Below are positions 1 through 7,605 of a DNA stretch of 64,000 bases, one piece after another. How positions within the stretch are numbered: the stretch's first letter is position 1; each line of letters opens with the position of its first letter. Both the position numbers and the translations under genes were made by a program. Source of the DNA: a virus; IMG/VR virus record IMGVR_UViG_3300021952_000001, positions 1-64,000 of that record, one strand, 5' to 3'. Under the pieces are notes generated by a model. The model was not told the origin of the DNA. It made no database searches and saw nothing but the letters and a program-made list of their open reading frames with translations.

Positions 1-285
1 ACCATATCAAACTTTCTAGATTACTTAGGTTTACCTGGAGTAGATCTTATTAAAATAGATGTTGAAGGGTTTACACAAGAAGTGCTACATGGATTTGAAG
101 ATAAGCTTCAGAACATTAAAGCTATTCAAGTTGAAACTGAAAAGAGTGAGATGTGGAAAGGTCAAAAGATTCATGATGATATTGTAGAGTTTATGGAATC
201 AAAAGGATTCACACTCTTAAGTAAGTACGATGCATGGGGTAATCAATATGATTGTCTTTTTATAAATAATAAAGCCTCTAATTAA
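1..285 (+). CDS. FkbM-family methyltransferase, 3' fragment
   Basis: The reading frame is open from the first base of the window, so the gene starts upstream and only the last 94 residues are seen. The fragment carries VDLIKIDVEGFTQEVLHG, the hallmark of FkbM-type SAM-dependent methyltransferases (the D-x-E-G strand and following helix), then the usual C-terminal strands. Such enzymes O-methylate sugars or small molecules. It is convergent with the neighbouring glycosyltransferase and separated from it by a terminator, so the two may form a glycan-modification pair on opposite strands. The GTG codon at 82 lies inside the conserved motif and is not a credible start. Family assignment is good; the substrate is unknown. 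Confidence 0.75.
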   Translation, partial: TISNFLDYLGLPGVDLIKIDVEGFTQEVLHGFEDKLQNIKAIQVETEKSEMWKGQKIHDDIVEFMESKGFTLLSKYDAWGNQYDCLFINNKASN

Positions 286-298
286 AGAGGCTTTTTTT
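271..298 (+). terminator. Intrinsic terminator between convergent genes
   Basis: AAGCCTC pairs with GAGGCTT around an 8-base loop and is followed by a run of T. The hairpin overlaps the stop codon of the methyltransferase. The A-run on the other side means it could also end transcripts arriving on the minus strand. Confidence 0.8.
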
Positions 299-959
299 AT
301 TGTCTTAAGAAATTACCAGTAGAGATGTTTTTTCCATGTATATGCCATATACAATCTTCTCGATTATCTACAGCCATATGTTTTAGATTATTCTCTTCCC
401 ACTTATATCTCCACAGCATATCATCATTCCATCCAACTTCATGAAGTGGAATGTTAATAATAGCGTCAAGTGCTTTTTTATTGAAAGCAAATGTCATAGG
501 CATATGATAAAGACTATTATTTGGATTACCTCCTAGATTATCATATCCAAGATCATTAGAAAACATTTGTATTCCGTTAAGCTGATGATTAATTCTAGAT
601 GACACAATGTCTACATCTGAATTAGCTTGGAACAACTCAATGATGTTCTTTACATAATCCTTCTTGTATATATCATCATCATCCATCTTAACAAATACAT
701 CATAATCATTATAATCAGGAACACTTTTAATAGCAATCACTTCATTAATATGAATTTGATTATTGTTTCCTTTTGTAACAATAAGCTTGTCATCTAACAA
801 ATCATCGTATAGAGGAAGGAAGTTTTGATCCTTCCCTCCATCAGATACAATGTTTACTGTGTGTATACAATTCTCATACGATTGATTCTTTGCATTTAAC
901 ATGCATTGTCTCAACATATGAGGTCTGTTATACGAACATGTAAAGATTAATGCTTTCAT
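297..959 (-). CDS. Family 2-type glycosyltransferase
   Basis: A 220-residue GT-A fold glycosyltransferase. The N-terminus ALIFTCSYNRPHML is the typical nucleotide-binding strand-loop of family 2 enzymes, and VKMDDDDIY near residue 90 is the metal-binding DxD motif. The family moves a sugar from a nucleotide-sugar to an acceptor in the cytoplasm. The C-terminal part (GWNDDMLWRYKWE) resembles the acceptor-side acidic motif. It is the last gene of the long minus-strand block and overlaps the GroES-like gene by 4 bases. Together with the FkbM gene opposite it could modify phage DNA, virion proteins or host surface glycans; which of these cannot be told from sequence. Confidence 0.8.
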   Translation of the reverse strand: MKALIFTCSYNRPHMLRQCMLNAKNQSYENCIHTVNIVSDGGKDQNFLPLYDDLLDDKLIVTKGNNNQIHINEVIAIKSVPDYNDYDVFVKMDDDDIYKKDYVKNIIELFQANSDVDIVSSRINHQLNGIQMFSNDLGYDNLGGNPNNSLYHMPMTFAFNKKALDAIINIPLHEVGWNDDMLWRYKWEENNLKHMAVDNREDCIWHIHGKNISTGNFLRQ

Positions 960-1237
960 TCCCAGATCATGATTACATCAAATGGTGATACCAATAATAC
1001 ATTCTGATCATCAGACAATGGAATTAATGGTGCTTTTTGTAAAGCTGCAGGATCAATCAATACAACATCTCCCACTTTAATGTCCATAATTGATGTACCA
1101 ACACTATGTACTGTCAACTTAGACATTTTCTTAAGCATCTCTTTCTCTAATGCTTCTTTAGTATTCTCATCTACAACAAGTTTACTTTCTTCTTTCTTTG
1201 GTATCTCTAAATAGATACGATTTCCTAATAGTTTCAT
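956..1237 (-). CDS. GroES-like co-chaperonin
   Basis: 93 residues, the usual length of a Cpn10 subunit. The N-terminus LLGNRIYLEIPKKEE matches the GroES start (PLxDRVxVKRxE). The middle VHSVGTSIMDIKVGDVVLID matches the VGxG...VKVGDxVxF strand, and the end NVLLVSPFDVIMIWE matches the conserved xYLIxxExDILAIxE tail. The mobile-loop segment (about residues 18-40) is charged and lacks the host GGI(V/L) motif, as in T4 gp31. It probably caps the host GroEL to help fold phage proteins such as the capsid. It overlaps both neighbours by one to four bases. A divergent family member, but the pattern runs the full length. Confidence 0.65.
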   Translation of the reverse strand: MKLLGNRIYLEIPKKEESKLVVDENTKEALEKEMLKKMSKLTVHSVGTSIMDIKVGDVVLIDPAALQKAPLIPLSDDQNVLLVSPFDVIMIWE

Positions 1238-1515
1238 TATCCTTGGTATTCAGTTAGTTTAATAAATCTTTGTGCGTCTTCTGGAGTCAATTCAATTTCT
1301 GATTGTACAGTTTCACGTACAGTTTTGAATCCTTTCATTTTGTTAGTCTTCAAATCAATGTCTGGTTGTTTAGACACTCGTTCATTGAAATCATCTAGAA
1401 TAACAATAAGTCCTCCTTCGTCATTAGCTAATGATCGAATCACTTTGTTGATGTTTAAAGAAGCTGTATACTCCTTATCATTCATCTTCACTTTGTAAAA
1501 AAATTGGTTTTTCAT
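1237..1515 (-). CDS. Hypothetical protein, 92 aa
   Basis: Not recognised. It is a soluble mixed-charge protein with an N-terminal strand-rich half (KVKMNDKEYTASLNINKV, then GGLIVILDDFNERV) and a helical C-terminus ending in LTPEDAQRFIKLTEYQG. There are no cysteines, membrane segments or catalytic motifs. Its stop codon touches the start of the GroES-like gene, and the thioredoxin gene lies 14 bases upstream, so it is co-transcribed with both. Confidence 0.6.
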   Translation of the reverse strand: MKNQFFYKVKMNDKEYTASLNINKVIRSLANDEGGLIVILDDFNERVSKQPDIDLKTNKMKGFKTVRETVQSEIELTPEDAQRFIKLTEYQG

Positions 1516-1529
1516 ATTGGTTGTTTTAA

Positions 1530-1790
1530 TTATATTTCTTTTGAATCATTAATCTCCATGATAAGATCTTCGTACTTCTGTTTAGAGATGGCTCCAGTTT
1601 GTCTATGTACTTCTTTATCATTCTTAAAGAAGATTAATAATGGTACATTTCTAACATTGTAAGATCTGGCTAATTCCATATTCTCATCAATGTCAATGTT
1701 TTCAATACCCTCAACTCCTTCTAGAGTTTGAGCAAGCACTCTACATGGTCCACACCACTTAGCGCTAAATTTCATCACTTTAATGTTCAT
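1530..1790 (-). CDS. Thioredoxin
   Basis: A minimal 86-residue thioredoxin. FSAKWCGPCRVL holds the canonical WCGPC redox site at about residues 11-15, and YNVRNVPLLIFF contains the cis-proline loop (xVPT/L). It reduces disulfides in the cytoplasm; phage versions often feed electrons to ribonucleotide reductase or act as polymerase processivity factors, but no reductase gene is in this window. It overlaps the HNH-like gene by 4 bases. Confidence 0.9.
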   Translation of the reverse strand: MNIKVMKFSAKWCGPCRVLAQTLEGVEGIENIDIDENMELARSYNVRNVPLLIFFKNDKEVHRQTGAISKQKYEDLIMEINDSKEI

Positions 1791-2185
1791 AAGTTGTATT
1801 TAATTTTTAATTGTTCACGTCTTTTATTTACTTCTTCATACTTATAAATGTCAGCTTCAACATTAGTATGTTCATCAAGTGTCAAAAGTATAATATTTTC
1901 TTCATCAAAACAAGCTTCAGGATATTTACTTTTAGGAAGGATGTGATGAAAATATGTACTCATAGGTTCACTACCTAAATACACACCACTCACTTCTGAC
2001 CTATGTGGTCTTGCCTTCCAGCAATCCATAAAGAACATCTTCATTTTCAACGAATTATCAGGAGATTTGTCCAGTTTTTTCGATAATAAACTGGACTTTC
2101 TCTCACCTTGTTTTAGTTGTGTTCTTGGTTTGTGCTTGAAGCAATATTCTTTTTCACATGATTTTCCACATGTTTTACACTTCAT
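1787..2185 (-). CDS. HNH-like endonuclease with N-terminal zinc knuckle
   Basis: 132 residues. The N-terminus MKCKTCGKSCEKEYCFKHKP is a compact Cys-rich zinc knuckle. The C-terminal half has FHHILPKSKYPEACFDEENIILLTLDEHTNVE, which fits the His-Me finger (HNH) layout: HH followed by NIxLL and a C-terminal His. The final catalytic His is in DEHTNVE. It could be a homing-type or recombination nuclease (NinG-like). It overlaps the genes on both sides (4 and 11 bases). Confidence 0.65.
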   Translation of the reverse strand: MKCKTCGKSCEKEYCFKHKPRTQLKQGERKSSLLSKKLDKSPDNSLKMKMFFMDCWKARPHRSEVSGVYLGSEPMSTYFHHILPKSKYPEACFDEENIILLTLDEHTNVEADIYKYEEVNKRREQLKIKYNL

Positions 2186-2468
2186 CTTCTTTCTTAAAAA
2201 AATGATTAAAAGGATTAATTCCTGCAGTGTACGGTTGTGTATTACATGTAGGATTACTACTTAACGGAGAAGGTGTACAATCACAAGAGTCTTTCCATGG
2301 AGCATTAATCTTTCTACATCTAGGACATTCCCAAGCAAGTGTTCCTAATACATTAACTGGTTTAGGACAACTACACATAATTGGTTGTGCTGTACTACTC
2401 CAATTGTAAGGCATAGTTAAATAACCTAAGCACTTACCACATCTCTGAGGGAAATCACTAATTGCCAT
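2175..2468 (-). CDS. Cys-rich double zinc-ribbon protein
   Basis: 97 residues with CGKC, CSC, CPRC and CDC clusters spread over residues 10-65, the pattern of two zinc-ribbon or rubredoxin-like knuckles, followed by a Pro/Asn-rich tail. The family is not recognised; such proteins usually bind nucleic acid or act as adaptors. Start and stop both overlap neighbours, which supports translation. Confidence 0.6.
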   Translation of the reverse strand: MAISDFPQRCGKCLGYLTMPYNWSSTAQPIMCSCPKPVNVLGTLAWECPRCRKINAPWKDSCDCTPSPLSSNPTCNTQPYTAGINPFNHFFKKEDEV

Positions 2469-2763
2469 CTTTCACAAATTGTCCATCAACCATTTTACCT
2501 GTACGTTTAGCAATTACATTGTATGCACTCTCTAAACATTCTGTAAGACTTAATCCTTGCATCTCAGCTTGAATGATGATTGTTACTAGAATATCTCCTA
2601 ATGCATCAACAATCTCTGCTTGATTCTCATCATTAATTGCTTGGATTAATTCATCTGTTTCTTCCCAAGTCTTTAAAGCTTGTCCTTTTGGAGTTCCTTT
2701 TTCTAAGATTCCTTTTTGTGTTGCCCAAGCTATTACAAGGGCTTCTAATTCTTGATATTTCAT
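2458..2763 (-). CDS. mazG: MazG-type nucleotide pyrophosphohydrolase
   Basis: 101 residues, a single MazG domain. WEETDELIQAI gives the first EExxE metal-binding motif and EIVDALGDILVTIIIQA gives the second (E-x3-D). The enzyme cleaves NTPs or dNTPs to the monophosphate and pyrophosphate. In phages it is thought to clean the nucleotide pool or lower host (p)ppGpp. It sits with ThyX, HAD and dNMP kinase in one nucleotide-metabolism run. The spacing to the HExxH gene is 2 bases. Confidence 0.88.
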   Translation of the reverse strand: MKYQELEALVIAWATQKGILEKGTPKGQALKTWEETDELIQAINDENQAEIVDALGDILVTIIIQAEMQGLSLTECLESAYNVIAKRTGKMVDGQFVKDGN

Positions 2764-2765
2764 AA

Positions 2766-3092
2766 TTAATTGTTTAAAAATTCATCAATCTGTTTAACTA
2801 ACCAACCAACAAGATATGCTTCTGGTTCATCATTAAATCTATCTAGTTCTATACCCAAGTCATCATATATGTAGTTCTTTAGATGAGTAACTTCGTGAGC
2901 TATTATACTACTTTCTGAATATTCAAAAGCTATTACATATTCACTAAATGTATCTGGAATTCTCATTGTAATTGCTCCATAATTTTTTAAAGATTTTGTC
3001 TTATATTTTTCTTCAACATAAGACAAATCCTTATCTACTATTATGGTTAATTTACATTGATATATTGGTATATCAATAGTTGTTTCTCTCAT
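2766..3092 (-). CDS. Putative HExxH zinc metallopeptidase-like protein
   Basis: 108 residues. SSIIAHEVTHLKNYIY contains the zinc-binding HExxH motif near residue 66, and a downstream acidic stretch (NDEPEAYLVGWL) provides a likely third ligand (Glu), the arrangement of small gluzincin-like peptidases. The N-terminal half is strand-rich. The target is unknown. It overlaps thyX by 4 bases. Confidence 0.55.
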   Translation of the reverse strand: MRETTIDIPIYQCKLTIIVDKDLSYVEEKYKTKSLKNYGAITMRIPDTFSEYVIAFEYSESSIIAHEVTHLKNYIYDDLGIELDRFNDEPEAYLVGWLVKQIDEFLNN

Positions 3093-3745
3093 AGATTAAA
3101 AGCTTTTAATGTATGTTCAAATGGATTACCTGGTATGTTCTTAACAAGATCTAACATTTCTTGAGCTAATTCTCTAACTTCTACTTGTGCATGTTCTGAA
3201 TTTCTCAATCCTTGGAAGTGAGCAAAGCTTCTCCAATTGAACATTACATCCATAGTGATCTGAGAGTTCATTGATTTAAAGAATCTTGCTGATTCCTTAG
3301 CTCTTTTGCGACCAAGAATAGGAGATAAATCTTCAAGACATTGATGATATAGTTTATTCATCACAGATGATTGAGTTACTAATGTATCTGCCCAATGAGT
3401 TAATATTCCATGTTCTGCAGAAGATTCATGACCCATTGACCAATCTTCAGGAATATATGTCTTATCTTCTTTAAGTTCTTTATACCTAGCACTCTCTCCA
3501 TTAATAGAAACACCAATACGATGTTTTAAGAGATGAATGTGAGTTGCCTGGTCTACTGTTACCAAGAAGTGTAAAGAACTCTTCTCAAACGGTGTATGAT
3601 GTCCCTCTGAAGCTAACATACTTAATAAAGCAGGAATTCTTGCTTCTTTCTCTAATGTAATCTCTCTGGAGGTAGATGTCCATGCAGAACTTGCATGAAT
3701 TTTATCATCTCCATAATGACCAATTAGTTCTACACTATTTTTCAT
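3089..3745 (-). CDS. thyX: Flavin-dependent thymidylate synthase
   Basis: 218 residues, normal ThyX length. The signature RHRxxSxNxxSxRY is present as KHRIGVSINGESARY, with Lys replacing the first Arg. The second conserved region LRNSEHAQVEVRELA matches the C-terminal substrate/flavin motif. It makes dTMP from dUMP using methylene-tetrahydrofolate and FAD. It overlaps the HAD gene by 11 bases and belongs to the nucleotide-supply cluster. Confidence 0.92.
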   Translation of the reverse strand: MKNSVELIGHYGDDKIHASSAWTSTSREITLEKEARIPALLSMLASEGHHTPFEKSSLHFLVTVDQATHIHLLKHRIGVSINGESARYKELKEDKTYIPEDWSMGHESSAEHGILTHWADTLVTQSSVMNKLYHQCLEDLSPILGRKRAKESARFFKSMNSQITMDVMFNWRSFAHFQGLRNSEHAQVEVRELAQEMLDLVKNIPGNPFEHTLKAFNL

Positions 3746-4118
3746 TGTTTATAAATTTTTTATGTATTATGTTATAAATAGTTTCCCATGATGGAAGAGG
3801 TTCCACTCCTTTATCATCAATGTACATATCTGCAGATATCTTACGACAATCAGCTTTGTAATGTTCTATTAGATGAGGAAAGTTACAATTAACATAGTGA
3901 TAAGGAATATCATTCTCTTTTAACCAATGCATAGCATCAGATAAAGCATGTCCTTCTCTACATGTATTAATTACAATACCAAATCCTTCATTGTATAGTT
4001 TTGTGATAGCCACCTTAGCCTCATCTCTGATGGGGCCAAGGGCTGGATAATCACTCATACATATAGTTAGATCAAAGTCTATTGCTAATATATGTTTTGG
4101 TTCAAATCTTGGATTCAT
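3735..4118 (-). CDS. HAD-superfamily phosphatase
   Basis: 127 residues, a minimal HAD fold. LAIDFDLTICMS is motif I (DxD nucleophile and acid/base), IVINTCREG supplies motif II (Thr), and MYIDDKGVEPLP is motif IV with paired Asp. The small size and lack of a cap domain resemble phage and bacterial hydrolases annotated as 5'-nucleotidases or polynucleotide 3'-phosphatases. Its place between ThyX and dNMP kinase suggests nucleotide monophosphates as substrate, which is an inference. Confidence 0.75.
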   Translation of the reverse strand: MNPRFEPKHILAIDFDLTICMSDYPALGPIRDEAKVAITKLYNEGFGIVINTCREGHALSDAMHWLKENDIPYHYVNCNFPHLIEHYKADCRKISADMYIDDKGVEPLPSWETIYNIIHKKFINNEK

Positions 4119-4843
4119 AATAAGTCTTCTCTAATTAATATTTCTCTTACCTTTTCTATAAGATCTTCTATTGTTCCATCATTGATAATTTCATAATCAA
4201 AATGTGAATTGTCAAGAGCTGTTTCTGAAGGATGAAGATTTTTTGGATCTTCTGGACCACCTCTTAGTGCATAATCTCTTACCACTCTAATAGTACATCC
4301 TTCTCTTTTATAAACAGCATCCATCTCATTAGGAAATCTCATATCTGTAATGATCCATTTAGGATGTAGTAATGGCACACCTTCTTTCATTCCATGAAAT
4401 GATTTTTCAAATTGCAAACGAGGGTTGTAATCAGCAAACAAAGCATTAACCCATACATTCTCATGTAATCCATCACGCATTGCTTCTGTACCAAGTCTTT
4501 GGAGAAGAGTTCTAACAGTCATTCCTCCATCATGTTCTACAAAGTCTGGACCAGAGAAAGGTATATTATAAGGAGAGTTCCACTCTTCACCTAAATATGT
4601 CTTCTTGAACTCTTGATCTTCAAACTTCTCTACAGGAATTCCAGTAAGAAGGGAAGCTGTTTGTTTTAGCTTCCCTGCAAACTTTTTAATTTCCCAAACA
4701 CTGTTATGATATCCATCAATAGGTAATCCTCCTCTAACTCTTTTTATACAGTTCTCTGAACTATCTTCAGAAGTTAAGTATTGAATAATGCTACCTACAG
4801 TGTCTTTACCAGATCCAATCTTACCGTTTATACCGATTATCAT
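4115..4843 (-). CDS. Deoxynucleoside monophosphate kinase
   Basis: 242 residues. IIGINGKIGSGKDTVGSII is a Walker A P-loop of the GxxGSGKD type seen in phage T5/T4 dNMP kinases. The later WIITDMRFPNEMDAV and RVVRDYALRGG resemble the substrate and LID regions of that family. It phosphorylates dNMPs to dNDPs with ATP. It overlaps recA and the HAD gene by 4 bases each. Confidence 0.85.
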   Translation of the reverse strand: MIIGINGKIGSGKDTVGSIIQYLTSEDSSENCIKRVRGGLPIDGYHNSVWEIKKFAGKLKQTASLLTGIPVEKFEDQEFKKTYLGEEWNSPYNIPFSGPDFVEHDGGMTVRTLLQRLGTEAMRDGLHENVWVNALFADYNPRLQFEKSFHGMKEGVPLLHPKWIITDMRFPNEMDAVYKREGCTIRVVRDYALRGGPEDPKNLHPSETALDNSHFDYEIINDGTIEDLIEKVREILIREDLL

Positions 4844-5922
4844 AGTTCTTCTGATGTTGCGAATAGATCTGGAGATGGTAATTTTACATCATCTTCTTCT
4901 TCTACTTCAGGTTCTTCCACTTCAATATCACTTTGTTGAATCTTAGCAATAATCTTTTGTTTTAATTCATCATAAAACTCTGGATTATCTACAACAAGTT
5001 GTTTGAATTCTTCAAGATCATATTTGGTTCCATCAATTGTCATTGTTTTACCATACTTACGACCTATCTCAAATTCATTAATCAACTCCATCATCTCATC
5101 AAGAATATCAATCCCTTGACCATAAACAATCTCAAATTGAGCTAGTCTATATGGAGGAGACATTTTATTCTTAGTAGCTTTCACTTTAGTGATATTACCA
5201 TAAGTTACATCTCCATCTTTAGCTAATGATTTAGAAACTTCTATTCTACAATCTGAATAAAACTTCAATGCATGTCCACCTTGTGTTGTTGTTGGATTAC
5301 CAAACATTACACCAATCTTTTCTCTATATTGAGAGATGACAATAAGACATACATTGTTCTTATTGATAGCACTTTTTAGTTTTGGATAAGCAGAACTATT
5401 AAGTTTAGCTTTCTTACCAATAGCATGTTCTCCTACATCACCATCTAATACAGCTTTAGGAATTAATGAACTGTCACTATCTACAATTACAAGATCAACT
5501 TCTCCTGTCTCAATCATTTGTAAAGCAATGTTGAAACCTTCCTCACCACATGATGGTTGAGCAATCAACATATCTTCTGTATTCACTCCTAGTTGTCTAA
5601 AATAGTTTCTATCAACAGCATTCTCACCATCGATATAAACAACTTTTCCTCCTTTAGCCTGACAGTTAGCAACAGCATGTCCACATATTGTAGATTTACC
5701 TGTGCCCTCCCAGCCCATAAGTTCATACATTTTACCTTTAGCAAATCCACCAATACCTAATGTTAGATAATCAAATCCAACACTACCTGTACTGATGAGA
5801 TCATACTCAACATTAGTCTTACTGTCTAATCCTAATATGGTACCTACACCATATTGTTTGTTTAACCTGTCTAATGCATCTTGGAACTTATTTCCACTCT
5901 CTGTTTGTGCTTTCTTAGCCAT
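4840..5922 (-). CDS. recA: RecA-like recombinase
   Basis: 360 residues, full RecA length. ELMGWEGTGKSTICGHA is Walker A (about residues 66-80), LVIVDSDSSLIPK is Walker B, and NPTTTQGGHALKFYSD matches the RecA NPETTTGGxALKFYAS loop. The acidic C-terminal tail (VEVEEPEVEEEDDVK) is also RecA-like. It drives strand exchange during recombination-dependent replication and repair. It is the first gene after a terminator at 5988-6014; a TAAATTTG -7-like box lies at 5946-5953, but no convincing -33 element is visible. Confidence 0.92.
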   Translation of the reverse strand: MAKKAQTESGNKFQDALDRLNKQYGVGTILGLDSKTNVEYDLISTGSVGFDYLTLGIGGFAKGKMYELMGWEGTGKSTICGHAVANCQAKGGKVVYIDGENAVDRNYFRQLGVNTEDMLIAQPSCGEEGFNIALQMIETGEVDLVIVDSDSSLIPKAVLDGDVGEHAIGKKAKLNSSAYPKLKSAINKNNVCLIVISQYREKIGVMFGNPTTTQGGHALKFYSDCRIEVSKSLAKDGDVTYGNITKVKATKNKMSPPYRLAQFEIVYGQGIDILDEMMELINEFEIGRKYGKTMTIDGTKYDLEEFKQLVVDNPEFYDELKQKIIAKIQQSDIEVEEPEVEEEDDVKLPSPDLFATSEEL

Positions 5923-5987
5923 ATTTAATTGTTTTAATTGTCTTTCAAATTTACGAAATATTGTCCTATTTTCCTAGTGTTTTAGTC

Positions 5988-6014
5988 GAAAAAGCCCCTG
6001 ATTTCTCAGAGGCT
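5988..6014 (-). terminator. Intrinsic terminator upstream of recA
   Basis: On the minus strand AGCCTCTGA pairs over 9 positions (one G-U) with TCAGGGGCT around a GAAA tetraloop and is followed by five T. It ends the transcript of the DUF5522-type gene and insulates recA. Confidence 0.85.
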
Positions 6015-6046
6015 ATTCCAACAATTAAAAACAGAAATATGAACAA

Positions 6047-6229
6047 TTATTCAATATTTTTATACTTTTTTCTAAGCTTTGTGTTTCCTTTAAATGGTTT
6101 TGTATAAGGGCAATTGTTACATGCATTCCCACAACAAGTGCCTTTTTTAGCAAGATATTCACTTGACCAAACAACTCGCCCTTCTTCTATTGTGTAATCT
6201 ACACCTAATATATACTCTTTACTACTCAT
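6047..6229 (-). CDS. DUF5522-like Cys-rich protein
   Basis: 60 residues. CCGNACNNCPY at residues 32-42 matches the CCGNGCRHCPY core of a short protein family common in Flavobacteria and Bacteroidetes (DUF5522). The rest is basic. The function is unknown; the four cysteines suggest metal binding. A host-derived gene in a phage and a hint to the host phylum. It is the last gene before the terminator. Confidence 0.75.
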   Translation of the reverse strand: MSSKEYILGVDYTIEEGRVVWSSEYLAKKGTCCGNACNNCPYTKPFKGNTKLRKKYKNIE

Positions 6230-6423
6230 CTTTTTCTATTCATTTTAGAAGCAACTGTTATGTATTCTTCTTTGAACAAACGTTCTACGCTTTTAAGTTC
6301 AGTTGAGAATGCCATACATATTTCTTCTGGTGAAAGACTAGGAAACTTCTCCTTATACTCACATATTAATAGTTTAGTCTTTGGAGACATTCTTATTTTA
6401 TGTTCCCTTGTTTTTGTTATCAT
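6226..6423 (-). CDS. Hypothetical basic protein, 65 aa
   Basis: Not recognised. It is Lys/Arg-rich with a predicted helical core (SPEEICMAFSTELKSVERLFKEEYI) that could be a helix-turn-helix. It overlaps the neighbours by 4 and 26 bases. Confidence 0.5.
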   Translation of the reverse strand: MITKTREHKIRMSPKTKLLICEYKEKFPSLSPEEICMAFSTELKSVERLFKEEYITVASKMNRKR

Positions 6424-6649
6424 TAGCTTGCTTAATTAGCTCACTCTCGTTCTCATAGATATATCTATACTTGACATCTTTATATTCTTCCATTGGTATG
6501 ACAGATGTCTTAGGAAGCTTTCTAAAGGATAATGGATTATTACCTTCTACAGCGAGAATGAAATGTTCATCATTATATCCACATAGCACTCCTTCATAGT
6601 TCTTATGAACTACCTTGAGTCCTTTAAACTGGTTGAATACTCTTTCCAT
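6398..6649 (-). CDS. Hypothetical protein, 83 aa
   Basis: Not recognised. The N-terminal half LKVVHKNYEGVLCGYNDEHFILAVEG reads as alternating short strands, like a small beta-barrel, followed by a charged helical tail. It overlaps both neighbours, consistent with translational coupling. Confidence 0.55.
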   Translation of the reverse strand: MERVFNQFKGLKVVHKNYEGVLCGYNDEHFILAVEGNNPLSFRKLPKTSVIPMEEYKDVKYRYIYENESELIKQANDNKNKGT

Positions 6650-6962
6650 CTTTGTCTAAATTAATGCTTGCTAATCTACGTTCTATTTCGTATTCCACTT
6701 TCAATATGAAGTTGATCTTCTCTTCTAATTCCTGATTAATAATTCTTCCAACAAATGGAAGAAGTTCATCTAGATTTGTGTACACTCTGGCTAATCCAAA
6801 CTTAGTTTTGATCTGCTGGTACTTAAATCCTTCTATCTTTATAAGATCTTGGAATATTTGATCTACATATACAAGAACTGCAGGAATATTAATATCTATT
6901 CCGTAATGATCTCCATCTATGTAGTCTTTGTACTTCTCATTAAATTCTTGGTTGGTTCTCAT
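6624..6962 (-). CDS. Hypothetical protein, 112 aa
   Basis: Not recognised; mostly helical with several Leu/Ile-rich amphipathic stretches and no cysteine. A longer frame begins at 7019, but a consensus Bacteroidetes promoter lies inside that extension at 6981-7011, so the start at 6962 (MRTNQEF) with a leader of roughly 10-20 bases is preferred. Confidence 0.55.
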   Translation of the reverse strand: MRTNQEFNEKYKDYIDGDHYGIDINIPAVLVYVDQIFQDLIKIEGFKYQQIKTKFGLARVYTNLDELLPFVGRIINQELEEKINFILKVEYEIERRLASINLDKDGKSIQPV

Positions 6963-6980
6963 AATTTCTGTTTGTTTTGA

Positions 6981-7011
6981 CAAATATAATCTATCGTTAT
7001 TTAATACACAA
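6981..7011 (-). promoter_or_regulatory. Bacteroidetes-type promoter
   Basis: On the minus strand TTG (7011-7009), a 20-base spacer, then TATATTTG (6988-6981), matching TTG-N(17-23)-TAnnTTTG used by the primary sigma factor of Bacteroidetes. It lies 19 bases ahead of the 6962 start and would drive the downstream 6.9-6.0 kb genes. Confidence 0.65.
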
Positions 7012-7024
7012 GAAACCAATAGAA

Positions 7025-7405
7025 TTATTCTTCTACTGGTTCTGGTGTTAGTTTGTTATTCAAGATTTCAAAAGCTCCTTCAATAGCATGTTTCTCAGAC
7101 TCTCTTCGTGTTTTCCAAAAGTTTGTTGTTGCTAAATTTCCTATCTTGCAAGAGAATGTTTTATCTGGAAATACAATAGTCTCAATAATAACATCATTGT
7201 GATCAAATACATCAAACAAGAATCTAGGTTGTGCATCAATCATGACAGCTAACTTATCGTTATCCACTCCTTGTTGAAGCATATAGTTCTTAAAATCTTC
7301 TGGTACAGATTCATCATTAAATGATTCTAACATCTGTTGCATTACCCACTCACTAACTACTTTAGCAGCTAATGGATATTTTTCTAATAAATCTAGTCCT
7401 GACAT
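7025..7405 (-). CDS. Hypothetical protein, 126 aa
   Basis: Not recognised. A helical N-terminal half is followed by a strand-rich half, then FWKTRRESEKHAIEGAFEILNNKL near the C-terminus, a helix of a type seen in several small phage proteins. No catalytic motif is visible. It overlaps the next gene by 13 bases. Confidence 0.55.
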   Translation of the reverse strand: MSGLDLLEKYPLAAKVVSEWVMQQMLESFNDESVPEDFKNYMLQQGVDNDKLAVMIDAQPRFLFDVFDHNDVIIETIVFPDKTFSCKIGNLATTNFWKTRRESEKHAIEGAFEILNNKLTPEPVEE

Positions 7406-7605
7406 GTGTTTTCTAATTTAGAGATTATTTCTTTATGTTTTTCCATCCACCAATCACGCTCATAATCATATTCAGTAAGAGCATCTGTATTCTTAGCAGC
7501 TTCATACTTAATGTCATACAGTTTAGATATAATATCAGTTACTGCTGGCATTAGTAGTGCACCAAACTCTGCTTTCATTTTTTGGTATATTTCTTCGTTA
7601 TACAT
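7393..7605 (-). CDS. Hypothetical protein, 70 aa
   Basis: Not recognised. All-helical, acidic, Tyr- and Trp-containing (EYDYERDWWMEKHKEII). It overlaps both neighbours by 8-13 bases. Confidence 0.5.
   Translation of the reverse strand: MYNEEIYQKMKAEFGALLMPAVTDIISKLYDIKYEAAKNTDALTEYDYERDWWMEKHKEIISKLENTCQD

Noticed and set aside
2067-2409. Plus-strand frames opposite the HNH-like and zinc-ribbon genes
   Set aside because: Both are reverse-strand shadows; the minus frames have zinc motifs and overlap coupling.
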